DNA from: Kibdelosporangium persicum
Lineage (GTDB): Bacteria > Actinomycetota > Actinomycetes > Mycobacteriales > Pseudonocardiaceae
Assembly: GCF_013280595.1 (NCBI RefSeq)
Contig: NZ_JAAATY010000016.1
Span: 1-64,000 of the forward strand
Direction of reading: 5' to 3'
Length of the DNA stretch: 64,000 nt
Shown piece after piece: positions 44,093-53,289 of this stretch. The notes beneath the pieces were generated by a model, which was not told where the DNA came from, made no database searches, and was given only the letters and a program-made list of their open reading frames with translations. A program made the translations under genes and the position numbers. The stretch's first letter is position 1. Each line of letters begins with the position of its first letter.

Positions 44093-44865
44093 GCAAGCCA
44101 CCTCGTGCCGTGCTTGGCGGCACGTTTCAACGCGGAGCGCTCGCCGAGGTAGTCCCCGGCCATGCCGACGACCGGCAGCATCCCGAGTGCCTTGTGGTAG
44201 AGCCGTCCCTGGGGACGTTTCTCCAGCTCGCCGGTGATCGCGAAGAGGATCCGGGCCTGGCGCCACAGCCACTTGAAGCCCGCCTTGACACCGAACCGCT
44301 TGCCCTTCACCGGCTCTTCGACCGGTTCCTCCTCCTCAGGCGCCAGCTTGGCCACCAGCTCCTCGTCGGCCGCGGCGTCACCCTTGCCGCGTGCGGTCAC
44401 CGGGTCGATGTCCCGGTCGAACAGCACCGCGCCCAGCAGGCGGACCTTCACGCCGATGTCGTCGACCCCGCGCTCAGCGGCGATGGCGCACAACAGCAGG
44501 CCCTGACTGGCCGAGCCGAGCATGTCCTGCAACGGCAACCGGTCGCCCCACACGCCGGCCAGCCCGGTGACCGAGGCGAGCAGGGACGTGAACCGGCCGA
44601 CCCGGCTGATCCACCAGTCCACCCGCTCGTCGATCGGCAGCTGCCCCCAGCCCTTCATGCCGGGCCGCCTGATGCTCGCGACCCTGCCGGCCACCGTGGT
44701 CCTGACCTTGTCCAGAATGGACCTGTCCACCTCGGGGTCGTCGCCGTCGAGGTCGTCCTCAACCGGTTCACCGTCGTCACGCAGCCGGGTCAGCATCGGC
44801 TCGCACCTGCGCACGAACACGCGCAGGACCGCGGCCACATGCTGGTCGGTGATCGCCTCTGCCAC
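44074..44865 (-). CDS. Conserved hypothetical protein
   Basis: 263 residues, helical, charged, with an acidic stretch (LAPEEEEPVEEPVKG) in the middle and a possible amphipathic part (LPLQDMLGSASQGLLLCAIAAE). It resembles uncharacterised actinobacterial proteins encoded near mshB; I cannot assign a function. It follows the MBL-fold gene by 3 bp and is probably co-transcribed. Confidence 0.75.
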   Translation of the reverse strand: MAEAITDQHVAAVLRVFVRRCEPMLTRLRDDGEPVEDDLDGDDPEVDRSILDKVRTTVAGRVASIRRPGMKGWGQLPIDERVDWWISRVGRFTSLLASVTGLAGVWGDRLPLQDMLGSASQGLLLCAIAAERGVDDIGVKVRLLGAVLFDRDIDPVTARGKGDAAADEELVAKLAPEEEEPVEEPVKGKRFGVKAGFKWLWRQARILFAITGELEKRPQGRLYHKALGMLPVVGMAGDYLGERSALKRAAKHGTRWLAQQGIQ

Positions 44866-44868
44866 GGC

Positions 44869-45591
44869 TCAGCAGCGTAAGGCCATGCCCTCGGTGGCCG
44901 CAGCTATATCTCCGGAAAACTCGGCGTAGGCCGACGAAACCGCCGCCGTCCGGTCGCTTCCCGGCCAGAAATGGGTCAGCAGCAGCTTGCGCACCCCGGC
45001 CCGTTTGGCCCACATCCCGGCCTCCCGCGCGGTCAGCAGCGTGCGCGGGCCCTCCTGCGGTTCGAGCAACGTCGCCTCGGCGATGAACAGGTCCGCGTCC
45101 TTCGCCAGCTCGGCCAGCGCGGGATCGGGCCCGGTGTCCCCTGTGTACGCCAGCACACTGTCACCTGTGGACAGTCGGACGCCGGAGTTCGGGACGTGGT
45201 GCGGCAACGGCACCCCGGTCAGCTCGAACGGCCCGACCTGGTAGCCGCCGGGCAGCTCGAAGATGTCGAACACCGCGGACAACGGCGGATTCGCCTCGAT
45301 CACGCTCATCCGCCGCACGACACCCATCGTGCAGTACAACGGAATCCGGTTGGGCGCACCGTAGAACTTGGCGCGCAGCAACGCGTTCAGGTCCACGCAG
45401 TGGTCCGGGTGTTCGTGCGTCACGACGACCGCGTCCACGGCCCCCGGCGGGCACACCTCGAACAACCGCGAAGCCACGCCGAAGCCCAGGTCCAGCACCA
45501 GCCGGAAGCCGTCGTGTTCCACCAGGAAACCACTGCAGGCACGGCCGGGCTCAGGCCAGGCGCCGCAGCTGCCGAGAACGGTGATCTGCAT
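44869..45591 (-). CDS. MBL-fold metallohydrolase (RNase Z-like)
   Basis: 240 residues with the zinc motif THEHPDH and further ligands in PLPHHVPNSG, YTGDTGPDP and LLTHFWPG. Close to the ribonuclease Z/AtsA-like branch, but the long arm of tRNase Z is not obvious. ATG at 45591. Confidence 0.88.
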   Translation of the reverse strand: MQITVLGSCGAWPEPGRACSGFLVEHDGFRLVLDLGFGVASRLFEVCPPGAVDAVVVTHEHPDHCVDLNALLRAKFYGAPNRIPLYCTMGVVRRMSVIEANPPLSAVFDIFELPGGYQVGPFELTGVPLPHHVPNSGVRLSTGDSVLAYTGDTGPDPALAELAKDADLFIAEATLLEPQEGPRTLLTAREAGMWAKRAGVRKLLLTHFWPGSDRTAAVSSAYAEFSGDIAAATEGMALRC

Positions 45592-45659
45592 ACCTCAGCC
45601 TTCCACCGAGCAGCGTGACCAGCTTGTCCGACAAGGCAGGAAACGGCGTGAACACGCCG

Positions 45660-46067
45660 TCAGTGCGTCAGTTTGCCCGTGGGCGGAGGAGTTTGTCTGC
45701 CCAGCATCCCGCCGAGCGAGACGGCGCCCGCCAACGCGCCACAGCCGAGCAGCAGCAACGCCCGCCAGTCGCCGACCAGCACGACATCGCCGCCCGGGCC
45801 GGGAAACGCCGAGGCCAGCACGCACAGCAGCCAGATCCACAGCGGTGAACCGGCAACAAGCAGCCGGGGCGACACCCGGCTCGCCCGCTTGACCAGCCTC
45901 GGCAACGTCACCGCCGCCACGACGGCCGAGATCGGGAACGGCAGCCCGCCGGCCATCGGCAGGATGGCGCCGTCGAACCGCAACGGCAGGTAGAGCAGTT
46001 CGACGGCCGCGAGCGCCGCGCTGACCAACAGCAGGCCGGCCAGCCGGAACCCGTTCCGGACGCTCAT
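45660..46067 (-). CDS. Small membrane protein next to mshB
   Basis: 135 residues with about four hydrophobic helices (LAGLLLVSAALAAVELLYLP, LWIWLLCVLASAFPG and LLLLGCGALAGAVSL). ATGA overlap with mshB. Counterpart by position of Rv1171. Function unknown. Confidence 0.8.
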   Translation of the reverse strand: MSVRNGFRLAGLLLVSAALAAVELLYLPLRFDGAILPMAGGLPFPISAVVAAVTLPRLVKRASRVSPRLLVAGSPLWIWLLCVLASAFPGPGGDVVLVGDWRALLLLGCGALAGAVSLGGMLGRQTPPPTGKLTH

Positions 46068-46909
46068 CCGAGGCCTCCGAACAGGTCGTTCTCCGCCTCG
46101 TCCGGCGGGCCGCTGGCCAGGATGTAGTACTCGTGGTCGACGATCGGCTGCGCGATGTCGTTCGACAACGCGTAGCACGACGAGCCGGAGTCGTCCTGCC
46201 AGACCGTGACCTGGGTCTGGTGTGCCCGCAACGCACGGAGTTTCGCGTCGAGGTGGTCCGCGATCGGGATCACCGTGGTGATCTCGTCGTCCGGGGTGAC
46301 CGGTAGTTCACCGGGTTCCGGCAGGCGGTGCGGCAGGTCGGCCACCGCGGCCAGCTCCGCGATGCCCGCCTCGGTGGCGTTCTGGGACGTCACGACGTGG
46401 AAGACCCGGCGCACGTCGGCCTGGGCACACGCGACGGTCGTGATCTCGTGGGCACGGATGTGGTCCGGGTGCCCGTAGCCGCCGTCCGGTCCGTACGTGA
46501 CGACGACGTCCGGTTTGACCTCACGCAGGATCTCCAGCAGCTGCGTGGCCTGCTCGGTGAAGTCACCGTTGATGAACGCCCGGGGGTGCTCGTTGGACGG
46601 CACGCCCACCATCCCGGAGTCGCGCCACCGGCCTATCCCGCCGAGATACCGGTGATCCACGACACCCAACGCCGCGCACGCCGCCCGCAGCTCGCCGTTG
46701 CGGTAGCCGCCGAGCTGGTCGGCCTCGCCGGCGGTGAGCAGGGCGAGACCGTCCGGGATGATCTCGCCCTCCTCGCCCAACGTGCAGGTCACGAGGGTGA
46801 CATGGGCGCCGTTGGCCGCGTATCGGGCAATGGTGCCGCCCGTCCAGAGACTCTCGTCGTCCGGATGGGCGTGCACCAGCAGCAAGCTCGGTGGAGCAGT
46901 CAACATCAC
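46064..46909 (-). CDS. mshB: Mycothiol biosynthesis deacetylase MshB
   Basis: N-acetyl-1-D-myo-inositol-2-amino-2-deoxy-alpha-D-glucopyranoside deacetylase, second step of mycothiol synthesis. 281 residues. Zinc motif AHPDDE at 14-19 and HPDH in GYGHPDHIRAHE. The GTG at 46909 is directly followed by ATG. Mycothiol is restricted to actinobacteria. Confidence 0.95.
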   Translation of the reverse strand: MMLTAPPSLLLVHAHPDDESLWTGGTIARYAANGAHVTLVTCTLGEEGEIIPDGLALLTAGEADQLGGYRNGELRAACAALGVVDHRYLGGIGRWRDSGMVGVPSNEHPRAFINGDFTEQATQLLEILREVKPDVVVTYGPDGGYGHPDHIRAHEITTVACAQADVRRVFHVVTSQNATEAGIAELAAVADLPHRLPEPGELPVTPDDEITTVIPIADHLDAKLRALRAHQTQVTVWQDDSGSSCYALSNDIAQPIVDHEYYILASGPPDEAENDLFGGLG

Positions 46910-46943
46910 GCCCTCAGCCTAGGGAATCAGGCCTCGGCCGTGG

Positions 46944-47978
46944 TCACAGCACCTGACGTTCCTCGGCGAAGTGGCACGCCGAGGACAGTCCACCGGAACC
47001 GTGCGGCACCAGCGGCGGCTCCTCGGTCGCGCAGATGTCCTGCGCCTTCCAGCAGCGGGTCCGGAACCGGCAGCCCGACGGCGGGTTGACCGGGCTCGGC
47101 ACGTCACCGGTGAGCACGATCCGCTGCCGTTCCCGCTCCTGGCGCGGGTCGGGCACCGGCACGGCCGACAGCAGCGCCTGCGTGTACGGGTGGGTCGGAC
47201 GCGTGTAGATGTCCTCCCTCGGCCCGATCTCCACGATCTTGCCCAGGTACATCACGGCCACCCGGTGGGAGATGTGCCGCACCACGGACAGGTCGTGCGC
47301 CACGAACAGGTACGCCAGGTTGAAGCGCTCCTGGAGTTCCTCCAGCAGGTTCACCACACCGGCCTGGACCGAGACGTCCAATGCGGACACCGGCTCGTCC
47401 AGCACGACCATGCGCGGGTTGAGCGCCAGCGCACGGGCGATGCCGATGCGTTGCCGCTGACCGCCGGAGAACTCGTGCCCGTACCGGTTGCGGTGCTCCG
47501 GGTTGAGGCCGACGAGTTCGAGCAGCTCGTCCACCCGCTGCTGGCGGTCGGCCGCGGACCCCTGGAAACCGTGGATGTTGAACGGTTCCGACACGATGTC
47601 GTTGATCTGCCAGCGCGGGTTCAACGACGCGTACGGGTCCTGGAACACGATCTGCATGTCCTTGCGGACCGCCCGCATTCCCCGCTGGCCGAGCGTGGTC
47701 AGCTCCTTGCCGTCGAACTTCACCGAACCCGACGTGGGCTGGTGCAGTTGCAGCACGGCACGGCCGGTCGTGGACTTGCCACAGCCGGATTCGCCGACCA
47801 GGCCGAGGGTTTCCCCGGCCGCCAGCGTGAAGCTGACGCCCGACACGGCGTGCACCTGCCCGATCGTGCGCGGGATGATGCCGCCGCCACGCACCGGGAA
47901 GGTCTTGACCAGATCGGTCACCTCGAGCATGGGCGCGGTGCCCGCCTTGGCCTTCTCCTGCTGCACCTGTGTGGTCAC
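46944..47978 (-). CDS. oppF: Oligopeptide ABC transporter ATP-binding protein
   Basis: 344 residues. Walker [12 protein letters not shown], signature [15 protein letters not shown], Walker [12 protein letters not shown], and the C-terminal oligopeptide-transporter zone with a Cys cluster ([14 protein letters not shown]). GTG at 47978 overlaps the oppD stop (GTGA). Confidence 0.94.
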   Translation of the reverse strand: MTTQVQQEKAKAGTAPMLEVTDLVKTFPVRGGGIIPRTIGQVHAVSGVSFTLAAGETLGLVGESGCGKSTTGRAVLQLHQPTSGSVKFDGKELTTLGQRGMRAVRKDMQIVFQDPYASLNPRWQINDIVSEPFNIHGFQGSAADRQQRVDELLELVGLNPEHRNRYGHEFSGGQRQRIGIARALALNPRMVVLDEPVSALDVSVQAGVVNLLEELQERFNLAYLFVAHDLSVVRHISHRVAVMYLGKIVEIGPREDIYTRPTHPYTQALLSAVPVPDPRQERERQRIVLTGDVPSPVNPPSGCRFRTRCWKAQDICATEEPPLVPHGSGGLSSACHFAEERQVL

Positions 47979-49159
47979 GATTCCTCCGCCCGCTGCTCGT
48001 CCAGCCGCTTCTCGACCTCGGCCAGATCCTCGACCTGCACGAGATCCGGTGCCTCCGCGACGAGCGCGGCCGGATTCTCCACGACACCGATCTCCTCGGT
48101 GGCGAAGAGCTTGCGCGGGTCCTCGATCCCGGCGAGGTGCTCCCACCGGATGCAGCGTGCGCTGTGGTTGCTCCCGGTCTGGATCAACGGCGGCTCGCCT
48201 TCGTGGCACTCGTCGATCACGAGTGGGCACCGCGGCGAGAACACGCACCCGCTCGGCAGGTTCATCAGCGACGGCGGCGCACCCTTGATCGGGGTCAGCC
48301 GCCTGCCCAGCAGGGTCGGGTTGGGGATCGAGCCGAGCAGGCCGACGGTGTACGGCATCCGCGGCGTTTCGAAGACGTCGTGCACGCCTCCGGTCTCCAC
48401 GATCGTGCCGCCGTACATCACCTGCACGCGGTCGACCATGCCGGCCACGACACCGAGGTCGTGGGTGATCATGATGATCGCGGCGTTGGTCTCGTCCCGG
48501 ATGTTGAGCAGCGTCTCCAGGATCTGCGCCTGCACGGTCACGTCGAGCGCGGTGGTCGGCTCGTCCGCGATGATCAGCTCGGGGTCGTTGATGATCGACA
48601 TGCCGATCACCGCGCGCTGGCGCATACCGCCGGAGAACTCGTGCGGATACTGCTTGGCCCGCCGGTCCGGCTGCGGAATGCCGACCAGGGCAAGGGTTTC
48701 CACGGCCTTGGACCACGCGGCCGCCTTGGACACCTCGTGGTGCGCCCGGTATGCCTCCGCCAGTTGGTAGCCGACGGTGAACACCGGGTTGAGCGACGTC
48801 ATCGGGTCCTGGAAGATCATCGCGATCCGGTTGCCCCGGTAGCGGCGCATCTCCTTGTACGGCAGCCCGGCCAGCTCGTCACCCTGGAACCTGATCGAGC
48901 CGGACACCTTGGCGGTCTTGGGCAGCAGCCCCATGATCGCCAAGGACGACACCGACTTGCCGGAGCCGGACTCGCCCACGATGCCGAGAACCTCGCGCTG
49001 CCCCAACGAGAACGTCACGTTGCGCACCGCGTGCACGGCGCCGTCCTCGGTGTTGAAGTCCACCGACAGGTCGGTGACCTCCAGCAGCTTGCCGGTCGGC
49101 TCCTCGTGCGGGCGGGCGCCTTTCAGCGCCGTGTCGCCGAAGTCCGAGAATTCACTCAT
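47975..49159 (-). CDS. oppD: Oligopeptide ABC transporter ATP-binding protein
   Basis: 394 residues. Walker [12 protein letters not shown], signature [15 protein letters not shown], Walker [13 protein letters not shown], and the C-terminal [14 protein letters not shown] zone. About 55 residues longer at the C-terminus than typical OppD, acidic ([15 protein letters not shown]). ATGA overlap with oppC. Confidence 0.94.
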   Translation of the reverse strand: MSEFSDFGDTALKGARPHEEPTGKLLEVTDLSVDFNTEDGAVHAVRNVTFSLGQREVLGIVGESGSGKSVSSLAIMGLLPKTAKVSGSIRFQGDELAGLPYKEMRRYRGNRIAMIFQDPMTSLNPVFTVGYQLAEAYRAHHEVSKAAAWSKAVETLALVGIPQPDRRAKQYPHEFSGGMRQRAVIGMSIINDPELIIADEPTTALDVTVQAQILETLLNIRDETNAAIIMITHDLGVVAGMVDRVQVMYGGTIVETGGVHDVFETPRMPYTVGLLGSIPNPTLLGRRLTPIKGAPPSLMNLPSGCVFSPRCPLVIDECHEGEPPLIQTGSNHSARCIRWEHLAGIEDPRKLFATEEIGVVENPAALVAEAPDLVQVEDLAEVEKRLDEQRAEES

Positions 49160-50109
49160 GCCCGCACCCTCTTCTGCCGTGGGTCGAACGCGTCCCGAAG
49201 GCCGTCACCGATGAAGTTCACCGACAGCGAGATCAGCACGATGAAGATGAACGGGAAGTAGAACAGCCACGGGTGCACGAGCAACTCGTTCTGGTTCTCG
49301 CTGATCAGCAGGCCGAGCGAGGTGTCCGGGTACTTCACGCCCAGTCCGACGAACGACAGCGCCGACTCCAGCAGCACCGCCTGCGCCATGCTGATCGTGG
49401 CGTTGACGATCACCACGTCCATCGTGTTGGGCAGGATGTGCTTGAAGATGACCCGGCCGGGACCGCCGCCGAGCGCCCGCGCGGCCTCGACGAACTCCTT
49501 TTCCCGCAACGAGAGCACCATGCCGCGCACGGTCCGCGCGGTGATCATCCAGTTGGTCAGGCCGAGGATGATGGCCACCTGGAGCCAGTTGCTCGACCCG
49601 CCGCCCTGCTCGAGTTCCGCGGTGGAGAACGTGCTGCGCGACAGCACCGCGGCGACCAGGAAGGTCGGGATGACCAGGACGAGGTCGGTCAGCCGGGAGA
49701 CCGCGCTGTCCACCCAGCTGCGGTAGTACCCGGCGAGAGCGCCGAGCACGACCCCGACGGCCGTGTTGATCACCGCGGCGACCAGCGCGATCTGCATCGA
49801 GAACCCGGTGCCGCTGAGCACCTTCGCGAACAGGTCGTCACCGATCTGGCCGGTGCCGAACGGGTGGTCGGCGCTCGGCGGCTGGTAGCGGCCGAGGTTG
49901 AGCTCCGACGCGTCGTACTTCCACAGCATCGGGCCCAGCACGGCGAACAGCACGAGCAGCCCGAAGACGATCATGCCGACGATCGCGGCCTTGTGCCGGA
50001 AGAACCGGCGCAGGACCACCTGCCATTGCTTGCGCGGCTTGGCGATGTCCAGGCCTGCCGCGGCCGCGGACGCGCCGCCCGCTGTCGTAGTGGTGGTGTG
50101 GTCAGCCAA
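49156..50109 (-). CDS. oppC: Oligopeptide ABC transporter permease
   Basis: 317 residues with the N-terminal OppC prefix (RRFFRHKAAIVGMIVFGLLVL), six membrane helices and the EAA loop EAARALGGGPGRVIFKHILPN. Overlaps oppB by 8 bp. Confidence 0.94.
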   Translation of the reverse strand: MADHTTTTTAGGASAAAAGLDIAKPRKQWQVVLRRFFRHKAAIVGMIVFGLLVLFAVLGPMLWKYDASELNLGRYQPPSADHPFGTGQIGDDLFAKVLSGTGFSMQIALVAAVINTAVGVVLGALAGYYRSWVDSAVSRLTDLVLVIPTFLVAAVLSRSTFSTAELEQGGGSSNWLQVAIILGLTNWMITARTVRGMVLSLREKEFVEAARALGGGPGRVIFKHILPNTMDVVIVNATISMAQAVLLESALSFVGLGVKYPDTSLGLLISENQNELLVHPWLFYFPFIFIVLISLSVNFIGDGLRDAFDPRQKRVRA

Positions 50110-51100
50110 GACGGATCCTCGGGTCCAAGCGGGCGTACAGGATGTCCGCGATCAGGTTGGCGATCACCACGATGACCGCCGTGACCATGACCACGCCGAG
50201 CACCATGAAGACCTCTTTCTCATAGATGCTGCGGATCAGCAGTCTGCCCATGCCCGACCAGTTGAACACCGTCTCGGTGATCACGGCGCCGCCCATCACG
50301 CTGCCGAAGTTCACCGCGAAGACGGTGAGCACCGGGATCAGGCCGTTGCGGAACGCGTGCCGGAAGATCACCCGGCCGGACGACAGGCCCTTGGCCTGCG
50401 CGGTGCGCACGTAGTCCTGGCCGAGCACGTCCAGCATGGAGGCTCGCTGGAACCGGCTGTAGAGCGCGAACTGGATCGCCAGCAGGGCCAGCGTCGGCAG
50501 CAGGAACGTGCCGATGTACTGGGTGATCTGGTGGCCGAAGCTGCCGCTGAAGCCGCCGGGTGGTGGCCCGGCGGTGGTGATCCATCTGTCCATGCCGATG
50601 GACTCGAGGAAGTTGTTGAACGGGATCGCGGCGCTCTTGAGGATCAGGCCGATGCAGAACACCGGCATCGAGAACAGCGCGAACGCCACGCCGGTCGCCG
50701 TGTAGTCGAAGATCGAGTACTGGCGGACGGCACCGATCACGCCCACCGCCATGCCGATCAGCAGGGCCAGGATCTCCGCCCCGATCACCAGGCGGAAGGT
50801 GGTCCACAGGCCGTGGAAGACCTCGTCCTGGACGTCCTTGACGCCCGATCCGGGGATGATGGTGGTTCCCCAGTCACCCTGGACGAACCCACCCACCCAG
50901 TTGACGTAGCGCTCCAGGAACGGATCGTTGTAGCCGATCCGCTCGTAGGCGAGCGCGATCTCGTCTGGTTCGCGCGGCTTCTGCAGCTTCCACTCACCGA
51001 GTGGATCGCCCATGCCCTGCACGAGGGCGAACACCAGAAAAGAGCCGACGATCAGCAGCGGGATCGTGATCAGGATCCGCCGCACGATGTAACGGAACAC
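50102..51100 (-). CDS. oppB: Oligopeptide ABC transporter permease
   Basis: 332 residues from GTG at 51100, chosen for AGGAG 8 bases upstream. N-terminus VFRYIVRRILITIPLLIVGS, six helices and the EAA loop RTAQAKGLSSGRVIFRHAFRN. Separated from oppA by 125 bp with a hairpin. Confidence 0.93.
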   Translation of the reverse strand: MFRYIVRRILITIPLLIVGSFLVFALVQGMGDPLGEWKLQKPREPDEIALAYERIGYNDPFLERYVNWVGGFVQGDWGTTIIPGSGVKDVQDEVFHGLWTTFRLVIGAEILALLIGMAVGVIGAVRQYSIFDYTATGVAFALFSMPVFCIGLILKSAAIPFNNFLESIGMDRWITTAGPPPGGFSGSFGHQITQYIGTFLLPTLALLAIQFALYSRFQRASMLDVLGQDYVRTAQAKGLSSGRVIFRHAFRNGLIPVLTVFAVNFGSVMGGAVITETVFNWSGMGRLLIRSIYEKEVFMVLGVVMVTAVIVVIANLIADILYARLDPRIRLG

Positions 51101-51163
51101 TTCGCTTACTCCTAGGGCCTGGCTCCCAGCGGTGGCCAGGGTAGCCATGAACTCCACGCGAGC

Positions 51164-51192
51164 GGGGGCCGGTGCTCGTGGCACCGGCCCCC
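51164..51192 (-). terminator. Hairpin between oppA and oppBCDF
   Basis: GGGGGCCGGTGC (51164-51175), loop TCGTG, GCACCGGCCCCC (51181-51192): a perfect 12-bp stem. It probably stops part of the transcripts or protects the oppA 3' end, so that the binding protein is made in excess over the membrane parts. Confidence 0.75.
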
Positions 51193-51225
51193 ATCACGCC
51201 CGGTTGGAGCAAATCAGATGACGGT

Positions 51226-53046
51226 CTACCTCTTGACCCAGGCCCAGGCGTTCCACGTCTGCCCACCCTGGAAGTTCAGGTAGGAGATGTCGCCGACCTT
51301 GCCGTCCGCTCCCATCACGCCGATGCTGGCGTCGGTCGCGGCGAAGTCCGGCAGCTGGAACAGCGGGATCGAGTGCATGTCGGCGGCCATCAGCTTGTCG
51401 GCCTCGTTGAGCTGCTTGACCCGTGCCTCGAAGTCGAGGTTGGTGTTCGCCTCGTTGAACAGGCGGTCGACCTCGGCGTTGGAGTACAGGTTGTAGTTGG
51501 CGGTGCCGCCCTTGTCCTTGGAGAGGTAGTTCTCCGTGGAGCTGGACTTGCTCAGGCCGCCGACCCAGGCGAACAGCGCCGCGTCGAACGCGCTCGCGGT
51601 CAGGTCGTCGTCGTTGAACTTGTCCTTCTGGCCGCTGTTGATCTGGATGCCGGCTTCCTTGCACTTCTGGCTGACCAGCTGCCAGGTCTTGTGCCTGCGG
51701 TCCACGGTCTTGTAACCCAGGGTGAACTCGGCACGGGTGCCGCCCTTGGCGTAGATGCCGTCGGAGCCGAGCTGCCAGCCGGCGTCCTCCATCAGCTTCT
51801 TGGCGTCCGCGACCTTGCCCTCGCCGATGCCCTGGTAGTGGTCCTCGTAGCCGACCTCGTTGGGCATGAACATGAAGTTGCCGAGCGGCTTGGCGTTCGG
51901 GTCGATGTCCTTGATCAGGTTGTCGATGATCGCGTTGCGGTCGATGCAGGTCGCGACGGCCTTACGCAGCTCGGGGTTGTCCTTGAAGATCGGCCGCGAC
52001 ATGTTGAAGTCGATGTGCTCGTAGGTCTGGCCACCCTGGGCGAGCAGCTTGACCGTCGGGACGGCCTTGAGCTGGATGGCCGTCGGGCCGTCAGCCTGGA
52101 CGTCGATCGACTGGACTTCCTTGTTCTGCAGCTGCTGCGACGCGGACTGGGCGTTGGTGTTGGTCCGGATCGTCAGCTTCGACGGGCCGGTCTTCGGGCC
52201 CCAGTACTTCGGGTTGCGCACCAGCACGAGCACGTCACGCAGGTCCGTGCTCTCGATGGTGAACGGGCCGCCGGAGAGGGCGGTCTCCTTCTTGTAGCCC
52301 AGCCAGTTCTCGGTGTACGCCTTCACGGCCGCGTCGGTCACCAGCTCGGGGCTGGTGCGGGTCAGCTTGGTGATGTCGGCGACACCGGCGGCCTTCTCCC
52401 AGATGTGCGCCGGCAGCAGGCTCTGGTTGCCCGTGTAGGAGAACAGGCCGCGGTAGTCGGCGAACGGCGTCTCGAAGATCACCGTGGCGGTCTTGAGATC
52501 ATCGGAGCACTTGACTTCCTTGATGTTCTCGTACCCGGCGGTCGACGAGTCGAACTTCTTGCCGGTCTCCTTGCCACGGACCAGGAACTGCAGGTAGATG
52601 TCCTTGCAGCTGATCGGGGCGCCATCCTCCCAGACGGCAGCCTTCTGGAACTTGTACTCGATCGTCTGCGGGCTCTTCGAGGTGACCTTCACGGACTCCA
52701 TCAGGTCGCCGTCGATCTGCTGCTCGAACCGGCCGTTCTCGAAGACACCGATGTACGGCGACGGCTGGATGGCCACGGTCGCGGCGAGGTTGGCCGCGCT
52801 GTTGGTGACGCCGAGCAGGTTGTTGTAGTCCTGGAAGTTCTCCTCGGTCACCGTGGTGACTTCACCCATGTCCGGGACCGTGGGACGCTTGTAGATCTTG
52901 TCCTCGCCGCCGAGCTCACCCGGCTTCGCGTTCTGCTGGTTGGCCCCGCTGCCACCCGAGTTGTCGGTCCCGGCGCTGCATGCGCCGAGCACCATGCTCG
53001 CCGCGGCGAACAGCGCAATCGCGGAGACTGCCTTTGATCTCCTCAT
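51226..53046 (-). CDS. oppA: Oligopeptide-binding lipoprotein (family 5 solute-binding)
   Basis: 606 residues from ATG at 53046, with GGAGG 10 bases upstream. Lipoprotein signal: MRRSKAVSAIALFAAASMVLGACSAG with lipobox LGAC. The rest is the SBP_bac_5 fold (for example YKFQKAAVWEDGAPISCKDI). Binds peptides outside the membrane and delivers them to OppBCDF, encoded downstream. Confidence 0.93.
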   Translation of the reverse strand: MRRSKAVSAIALFAAASMVLGACSAGTDNSGGSGANQQNAKPGELGGEDKIYKRPTVPDMGEVTTVTEENFQDYNNLLGVTNSAANLAATVAIQPSPYIGVFENGRFEQQIDGDLMESVKVTSKSPQTIEYKFQKAAVWEDGAPISCKDIYLQFLVRGKETGKKFDSSTAGYENIKEVKCSDDLKTATVIFETPFADYRGLFSYTGNQSLLPAHIWEKAAGVADITKLTRTSPELVTDAAVKAYTENWLGYKKETALSGGPFTIESTDLRDVLVLVRNPKYWGPKTGPSKLTIRTNTNAQSASQQLQNKEVQSIDVQADGPTAIQLKAVPTVKLLAQGGQTYEHIDFNMSRPIFKDNPELRKAVATCIDRNAIIDNLIKDIDPNAKPLGNFMFMPNEVGYEDHYQGIGEGKVADAKKLMEDAGWQLGSDGIYAKGGTRAEFTLGYKTVDRRHKTWQLVSQKCKEAGIQINSGQKDKFNDDDLTASAFDAALFAWVGGLSKSSSTENYLSKDKGGTANYNLYSNAEVDRLFNEANTNLDFEARVKQLNEADKLMAADMHSIPLFQLPDFAATDASIGVMGADGKVGDISYLNFQGGQTWNAWAWVKR

Positions 53047-53289
53047 TGACACGTGCCCTCCTAGCACAGGGTCATCTCCACAAGCCGATCTGTCGCTTGA
53101 AGAGCACCCATGACTCTTAGACGCGCCCAACTGCCGTGGGCCGCGCACTGCCGTGGAACGCTAGGAACCCAAATGGTCGCCGGTCACCCATGCCGCTCCG
53201 ATCGTGACCAAAGGGTGACACGTCGATAGCACTCGGCAACCCATCCGTTACCGGCCGGTACTATTCCGTCCCCGGGCAAGCACGCAGAG

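Noticed and set aside
46971-48770. Long + strand open frame (599 codons)
   Set aside because: Antisense to oppF and oppD, both with complete Walker motifs.
51172-53037. Long + strand open frame (621 codons)
   Set aside because: Antisense shadow of oppA, which has a lipobox and full family sequence.
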